Positions 60,191 to 64,000 of a stretch of DNA of 64,000 nucleotides are shown here, one piece after another. Origin of the DNA: Halovenus sp037080055 (lineage in GTDB: Archaea; Halobacteriota; Halobacteria; Halobacteriales; Haloarculaceae); contig NZ_JBAOJI010000002.1 in assembly GCF_037080055.1 (NCBI RefSeq), positions 62,001-126,000 on the forward strand, in the 5' to 3' direction. A program made the position numbers and the translations under genes. The notes beneath the pieces are model-generated. The model worked only from the letters and a program-made list of their open reading frames with translations, searched no databases and was not told the origin of the DNA. Positions within the stretch are counted from its first letter, which is position 1, and each line of letters opens with the position of its first letter.

Positions 60191-61246
60191 ATGTCCCCGG
60201 AATACACACACGACCGGCATCCAGACACCAGTACGGCCAGCGGTGCCTCTGATCGCTTCGGCCACCTCTTCGATCTGATCGGCGACGCCGTCGTCGAGAT
60301 CGAACTCGTCGACACGACGCCTGTCGTCCGCGCGGTTAATCCGGCCTTCGAGGACATTTTCGGCTACGACGAGCGCACCGTTCTCGGCGAATCACTCAAC
60401 GAGTTCATCGTTCCCGACAGTCACTCCACCGACGCGGACTCCTTCGACGAACGGACTGCCGCCGGCAAGCCGAACCACGCGATCGTTCGTCGCCAGACCG
60501 CGACCGGTGTTCGGGAGTTTCTCTACCGCGGTGTGCCGTACGAGGGACCGAACGACCACCGCTTCGGCTTCGCGATCTACTCCGATATCACCGAACAGCG
60601 GACCTACGAGCGGCACATCCAGGTCATCCACCGGATCCTCCGGCACAACCTTCGCAACGAACTCTCGGTGATCATGGGGGCCGCTCAGTTGCTCGAAACC
60701 GAGACGAACCGCGAAGACATCGAGCGGCGAGCGGCTCAAATCACTAGGCACGCTCACGAACTCGCAAGTCTCGGCAAGGAAGCACAGACGCTCGAACGCA
60801 TCCTCACCGAGGATCGCCACCCCGAACCGGTCGATGTCGTCCCGATGTGTGTCGAGGCGGCCGACGCCGTCGCCGAGCGAACGACCGGAACGATCGATCT
60901 CGATGTCCCCGAGCAACTCCGAGTCACCGGCGTCCCCGAACTCGTCACGGCGATCGAAGCGCTGGTCGAAAACGGGATCGTTCACAATGACGGTGATCCG
61001 GTCGTCTGCGTCGACGCCCACTACGAGCCCAAACGCACAGTCGTCGAAATCGCCGACAACGGCCCCGGAATCCCGGCATCTGAACGCGGGCCGGTCTTCG
61101 ACCGCGGCGATATCACTCAGCTCCAGCACGGCACCGGGCTCGGCCTCTGGCTCGCTCGCTGTACCGTCGAGGTCTGTGACGGCCGTCTCGAATACGACCG
61201 AGCGGATGGCTGGACGGTCGTCCGGATGGTGCTTCGTCCGGCCTGA
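60191..61246 (+). CDS. PAS histidine kinase, cytoplasmic
   Basis: 351 residues, no transmembrane segment. PAS at about 22-140 (DLIGDAVVEIELVDT, ending FGFAIYSDITEQRTYE); phosphoacceptor H-box IHRILRHNLRNELSVI; ATPase motifs AIEALVENGIVHND, IADNGPGIP and HGTGLGLWLARC. It is in an operon with the transducer above it (two bases between stop and ATG), a pairing which suggests the transducer output feeds this kinase instead of CheA. No response regulator is adjacent. Confidence 0.87.
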   Translation: MSPEYTHDRHPDTSTASGASDRFGHLFDLIGDAVVEIELVDTTPVVRAVNPAFEDIFGYDERTVLGESLNEFIVPDSHSTDADSFDERTAAGKPNHAIVRRQTATGVREFLYRGVPYEGPNDHRFGFAIYSDITEQRTYERHIQVIHRILRHNLRNELSVIMGAAQLLETETNREDIERRAAQITRHAHELASLGKEAQTLERILTEDRHPEPVDVVPMCVEAADAVAERTTGTIDLDVPEQLRVTGVPELVTAIEALVENGIVHNDGDPVVCVDAHYEPKRTVVEIADNGPGIPASERGPVFDRGDITQLQHGTGLGLWLARCTVEVCDGRLEYDRADGWTVVRMVLRPA

Positions 61247-61254
61247 GCCGCCGA

Positions 61255-62079
61255 TCAGAATAGTTTCCGGACGAACCTGAAGATCCCGTCACGCAGGCGA
61301 TCCGGGAGGTACCGCGTGTACGCCGAGAGCTTCGCGAACTGGCCGACCGGATACCGCGGTTCCGGGTCGCTGAGCGAGGCGGCGTCGTGGATCACCGTCG
61401 CCACCTCCGCCGGTTCGAGCGCGAAGGGCAGCGAGTCGGAGGTCATCGTCGCGTCCTCGATGGCCTCGTAGACCCAGCCGTACTCGCGGGTCTGCGGTAG
61501 CTCGTCGAGTTCGGTCTCGGCACGGGAACTGAACTCTGTGGTGACGGGTCCGGGCTGGACGACCACCACGTCGATGCCCAGATCGTCGACTTCCGCCCGC
61601 AGGGAGTCACTCATCGCCTCCAGCGCGAACTTCGAGCCCGCATAGGGACCTGCACCGGGCGTCGAAATCTGGCCGTAGACACTGGAAACGTTGACGATGG
61701 TGCCGTCCTCCTGGGCGCGCATCATCGGCAGCACTTCGCGGGTGAGCCGATGCGGGCCGAAGACGTTCACGTCGAACTGCTCGCGGACTCGCTTCGTCGA
61801 GACATCTTCGAGGGGGCCGTACTGGGCGAAGCCGGCGTTGTTGACTAGACAATCGAGTCGGCCCATCTCCTCGTCGATGCGGTCGACGACCCGTTCGATG
61901 TCGTCCGGATTCGTCACGTCGAGTTCGGCCGTGTAACAGCCGGCTTCTTCGAGGTCAGCGATGTCCTCCTCGTCGCGCGCTGTCGCGTAGACCTTCCACT
62001 CCTCCTCGCGAAAGGCCTCGGCGCTGGCCCGACCGATCCCGGAGGAACAACCCGTAATGAGTACCGTCTTGTTCGGCAT
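61255..62079 (-). CDS. Short-chain dehydrogenase/reductase
   Basis: 274 residues from ATG 62079. Classical SDR: TVLITGCSSGIGRASAE (NAD(P) loop), CLVNNAGFAQYG, catalytic Ser in NVSSVYGQIS and YxxxK in PYAGSKFALEAMS. VVQPGPVTTEFS follows. The substrate is not apparent. The extension to 62139 was rejected because it overlaps the nfi gene end. Confidence 0.88.
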   Translation of the reverse strand: MPNKTVLITGCSSGIGRASAEAFREEEWKVYATARDEEDIADLEEAGCYTAELDVTNPDDIERVVDRIDEEMGRLDCLVNNAGFAQYGPLEDVSTKRVREQFDVNVFGPHRLTREVLPMMRAQEDGTIVNVSSVYGQISTPGAGPYAGSKFALEAMSDSLRAEVDDLGIDVVVVQPGPVTTEFSSRAETELDELPQTREYGWVYEAIEDATMTSDSLPFALEPAEVATVIHDAASLSDPEPRYPVGQFAKLSAYTRYLPDRLRDGIFRFVRKLF

Positions 62080-62135
62080 AGTCGGTCGGACGAACGGCAG
62101 ATAGTTAATTACCTGCCATTTGGGGCTCCCTCTGG

Positions 62136-62861
62136 TCAACTCACGTCGGCGGCGTACGAATCTGCCAGCCGTGTCGGCTCCGGCAACTTGTACCCCGCCG
62201 AGCAGTTCGCGACGATATCCGTCGCCGTCTCGGCGCTCACGCGATGGCCGGGACTGACGTACAGCGGGTTGATGTACTGATTCCCGGAGTCGTACTGTCT
62301 GCTCTGGAAGGCGTGACCGATCACCGTCCCGATGGGTGCGGTCACCTCCTCGTCGGCCTCGATTGGGATTCTGGTACCCTCTGGGAGTGGATCGGCGAGC
62401 GATTCGGTGGGTCGGCCACAGAGGAGGTTCTTGGCGACGCCGATTGCCGGCACGTCGAGCATGACGCCGATGTGCGTCGCCAGTCCGGCCTCCCGGAAGT
62501 GAATTCGGCCGCTGCCGTCGAACAGCACGATGTCGGGATCGGTCTCCAGTTTCTCGAAGGCCGCGAGAATCGCCCCGCCCTCCCGGAAACTCAGCAGGCC
62601 GGGAATGTAGGGAATCTCCGTCTCGACGCGTGCATGGACGCGCTCGATGACGCTCTCGCCGCGGGTGACGACGATGGCGCTGGTCGCCATGTCGTCGGAA
62701 AAGCCCTGATCGACGCCAGCGACGAGCGTGTGTGGATCGAGCGGATCGATGGCCAGGTCGTCCGAGAAGGTTGCTGTCTCCGCAATCTCCCGCTGGAGGA
62801 TTTCCATCTCTTCGCGGGAGAGGGACGGATCGGGTGCGAATTCAGGACGAACTGGCTCCAT
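62136..62861 (-). CDS. nfi: Endonuclease V
   Basis: 241 residues. AGVDQGFSDDMA supplies the first catalytic Asp; YIPGLLSFREGGAIL contains the conserved PYIPGLLxFRE and Glu; DGSGRIHFREAGLATHIGV the second Asp region. The enzyme cuts DNA or RNA next to inosine in deamination repair. The first 40 residues are an acidic helical lead typical of halophilic versions. Close to but not overlapping the downstream SDR gene. Confidence 0.9.
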   Translation of the reverse strand: MEPVRPEFAPDPSLSREEMEILQREIAETATFSDDLAIDPLDPHTLVAGVDQGFSDDMATSAIVVTRGESVIERVHARVETEIPYIPGLLSFREGGAILAAFEKLETDPDIVLFDGSGRIHFREAGLATHIGVMLDVPAIGVAKNLLCGRPTESLADPLPEGTRIPIEADEEVTAPIGTVIGHAFQSRQYDSGNQYINPLYVSPGHRVSAETATDIVANCSAGYKLPEPTRLADSYAADVS

Positions 62862-62863
62862 TG

Positions 62864-63799
62864 TTAGAAGGGACCGCGCCCGCCACCGCGACCGGGGCCA
62901 CCCGGACCACCGGGGCCGCCCGGACCGCCGCCGCCGCCGAAGCGGACCTGTTGGGGAATCCGTACTCTGTCCTTGACTCGCTTGCCGTAGGCCAGTCCGA
63001 TGAGCACACCGACGAGGTGGGCCGCGTGAGCAATTCCGTACGCGCCGGGACTACCGATCGCCACGAACAACGCGCTGATGACGACCGTGCCGCCTGTAAT
63101 TACCCAGATCGGTGCTGGGATGATGAAGTAGAGATAGACGGTCAGATTGGGGTTCATGATCGTCAGCACGCCCATCAGCGCCAGTGCCGCCCCACTTGCC
63201 CCGACGACGCCGGGGCCGAGTGGTTCCAGGCCGATTACCGCCGGAGCGATCTGTGCGAGGCCCGCGAGGACACCGCTGCCGAGAAACAGCGCTGCGAACT
63301 GTTTGGAGCCGATATACTGCTCGACCAACCGGCCGAAGAAGAAAATAACGAGACTATTGACGAAGATGTGAAGAGCACCGCCGTGTGCGAAAACGGATGT
63401 CACCCACGTCCAGACGTAGAAGGGATTCGCCGGCGAGAGGACGAACAGCGTCTCCACAGCGGCCCGACCGGCCACCGCGCCGATGATCACCTGTAGCGCG
63501 AAGGTGATCCACATCAAGCCGAGGAAGACGAACGTCATGTTTCCCCGGAAGTACGCGAGCGGTCCCCCCGGACCGGTGTCGATGCCGAGGCGGTCGGCGA
63601 TGCCGGCGTTGCCGGATTGGCTGCTGTTGACACTCTCCTCGAAGCCGCTGTCGAAGACGGGACCGGACTGCTCCCAGTTGTCCAGTCCCGGACAATCGTG
63701 TGATTCGGGCAGGCGGTGATCTCCGCAGTACGTGCCGCCGCAGTGGCGACAGTTGTACGGCATACTCTCTTCCTCGCCGCAGATATCACACTCTGCCAT
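62864..63799 (-). CDS. Rhomboid intramembrane protease with N-terminal AN1-type zinc finger
   Basis: 311 residues from ATG 63799. The N-terminal 36 residues hold CDICGEEES, NCRHCGGTYCGDHRL and SHDC, an AN1-like zinc-finger arrangement. Six to seven transmembrane segments follow, with HIFVNSLVIFFFGR (H-x3-N), GxSG serine in GVVGASGAALALMG and the histidine in GIAHAAHLVGVLIG. The C-terminus is a Gly/Pro/Arg-rich tail. The sequence upstream to 63967 was rejected as start because it is not protein-like. It cleaves membrane proteins; substrates unknown. Confidence 0.88.
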   Translation of the reverse strand: MAECDICGEEESMPYNCRHCGGTYCGDHRLPESHDCPGLDNWEQSGPVFDSGFEESVNSSQSGNAGIADRLGIDTGPGGPLAYFRGNMTFVFLGLMWITFALQVIIGAVAGRAAVETLFVLSPANPFYVWTWVTSVFAHGGALHIFVNSLVIFFFGRLVEQYIGSKQFAALFLGSGVLAGLAQIAPAVIGLEPLGPGVVGASGAALALMGVLTIMNPNLTVYLYFIIPAPIWVITGGTVVISALFVAIGSPGAYGIAHAAHLVGVLIGLAYGKRVKDRVRIPQQVRFGGGGGPGGPGGPGGPGRGGGRGPF

Positions 63800-63978
63800 C
63801 GGTTGCCCTTCGGACGGCAATTGCAAATGAATTGTGCTTGAGGAGTCGCGGGGCGCGTGGCCTATCCGGTGAACCGATGACTCGCGAGACGAACAGGTCG
63901 AAAGTTCTCTGTTCGATTCCCAAACCAACGTTGACGGAAGCGAAAGCACTAACCCGTTTTCTCCCATAATACTGTTCG

Positions 63979-64000
63979 ATGAGTCAGCAATTGCCGGACG
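63979..64000 (+). CDS. Start of a gene cut by the right window edge
   Basis: ATG 63979 opens a frame MSQQLPD that continues past the window. The sequence CATAATACTG (63965-63974) before it is AT-rich but too close for a leaderless TATA box. Only seven codons are visible, so no function can be given. Confidence 0.35.

Noticed and set aside
63855..63930. tRNA-like text (CGTGGCCTATCCGG followed by CTGTTCGATTCCC)
   Set aside because: The D-arm-like and T-loop-like strings are present, but no acceptor stem, anticodon stem or paired T-stem could be formed; at most a degenerate fragment.

Overview
The window is about 64 kb of high-GC, gene-dense DNA from a halophilic archaeon (class Halobacteria). 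The predicted proteins are strongly acidic. Archaeal machinery is present: the small subunit of DNA polymerase D, a replication factor C small subunit, an XPD/Rad3-type helicase, the archaeal cobamide enzymes CobY and CbiZ, and soluble Htr-type transducers. Many genes have TATA-like boxes about 25-40 bp before the start codon, as expected for short-leader or leaderless archaeal transcripts. The genus cannot be fixed from the sequence alone. No rRNA, convincing tRNA, CRISPR array or transposase was seen.

Region 1 (1-34.6 kb) is a near-complete cobalamin factory in three blocks, interrupted by housekeeping genes. Block A (+, 1-7.5 kb) is the anaerobic corrin-ring operon: cbiF (cut by the left edge), cbiG, two cbiH paralogues, a three-cysteine ferredoxin, a LAGLIDADG-like protein that has lost one acidic residue, a CbiX-[2Fe-2S] fusion, a DUF3209 protein and a beta-propeller. 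serB, a GIY-YIG protein, polD small subunit, a CBS protein, carB and a MaoC-like gene follow. Block B (-, 15.3-25.2 kb) is a ten-gene, mostly overlapping late-pathway and salvage operon, in transcription order cbiX2, cobT, cbiA, a HAD phosphatase, cbiB, cobS, a cobY-cobD fusion, cbiZ, cobA, cbiP. Block C (25.7-34.6 kb) has cobN-cbiC-cbiE on the minus strand, divergent from chlID-cbtB-cbtA-ferredoxin; cobN and chlID share a 33-bp intergenic region. Together these cover ring methylation and contraction, cobalt uptake, two kinds of cobalt chelatase, amidation, adenosylation, aminopropanol attachment and nucleotide-loop assembly. CbiL, CbiT, CbiD and a CbiJ-type reductase are not seen; some may lie left of the window.

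Region 2 (34.6-54.1 kb) is mixed housekeeping: XPD-like helicase, flavin reductase, PAS-Htr transducer, rhodanese, RFC subunit, a coiled-coil zinc-finger protein, a site-2 protease with CBS domains, an F420-type LLM oxidoreductase, a PhnP-like hydrolase, an MFS transporter, PRPP synthetase, a 7TM histidine kinase, a beta-propeller, and HemL (which feeds tetrapyrrole synthesis).

Region 3 (54.1-61.2 kb) looks like a nitrogen-sensing island: an orphan Tat-lipoprotein solute-binding protein, an ammonium transporter fused to its own P-II domain, a second P-II domain on a single membrane anchor, then a chemoreceptor-type signalling domain fused to a degenerate KaiC-like domain, in an operon with a PAS histidine kinase. 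The two P-II coding regions share a 92-bp perfect match.

The window ends with an SDR oxidoreductase, endonuclease V, a zinc-finger rhomboid protease and the first codons of another gene. The strongest candidates for undescribed biology are the inactive-looking LAGLIDADG protein inside the corrin operon, the membrane-anchored P-II with the adjacent transducer-kinase pair, and the extra Rossmann/TIR-like C-terminal domain on CarB.
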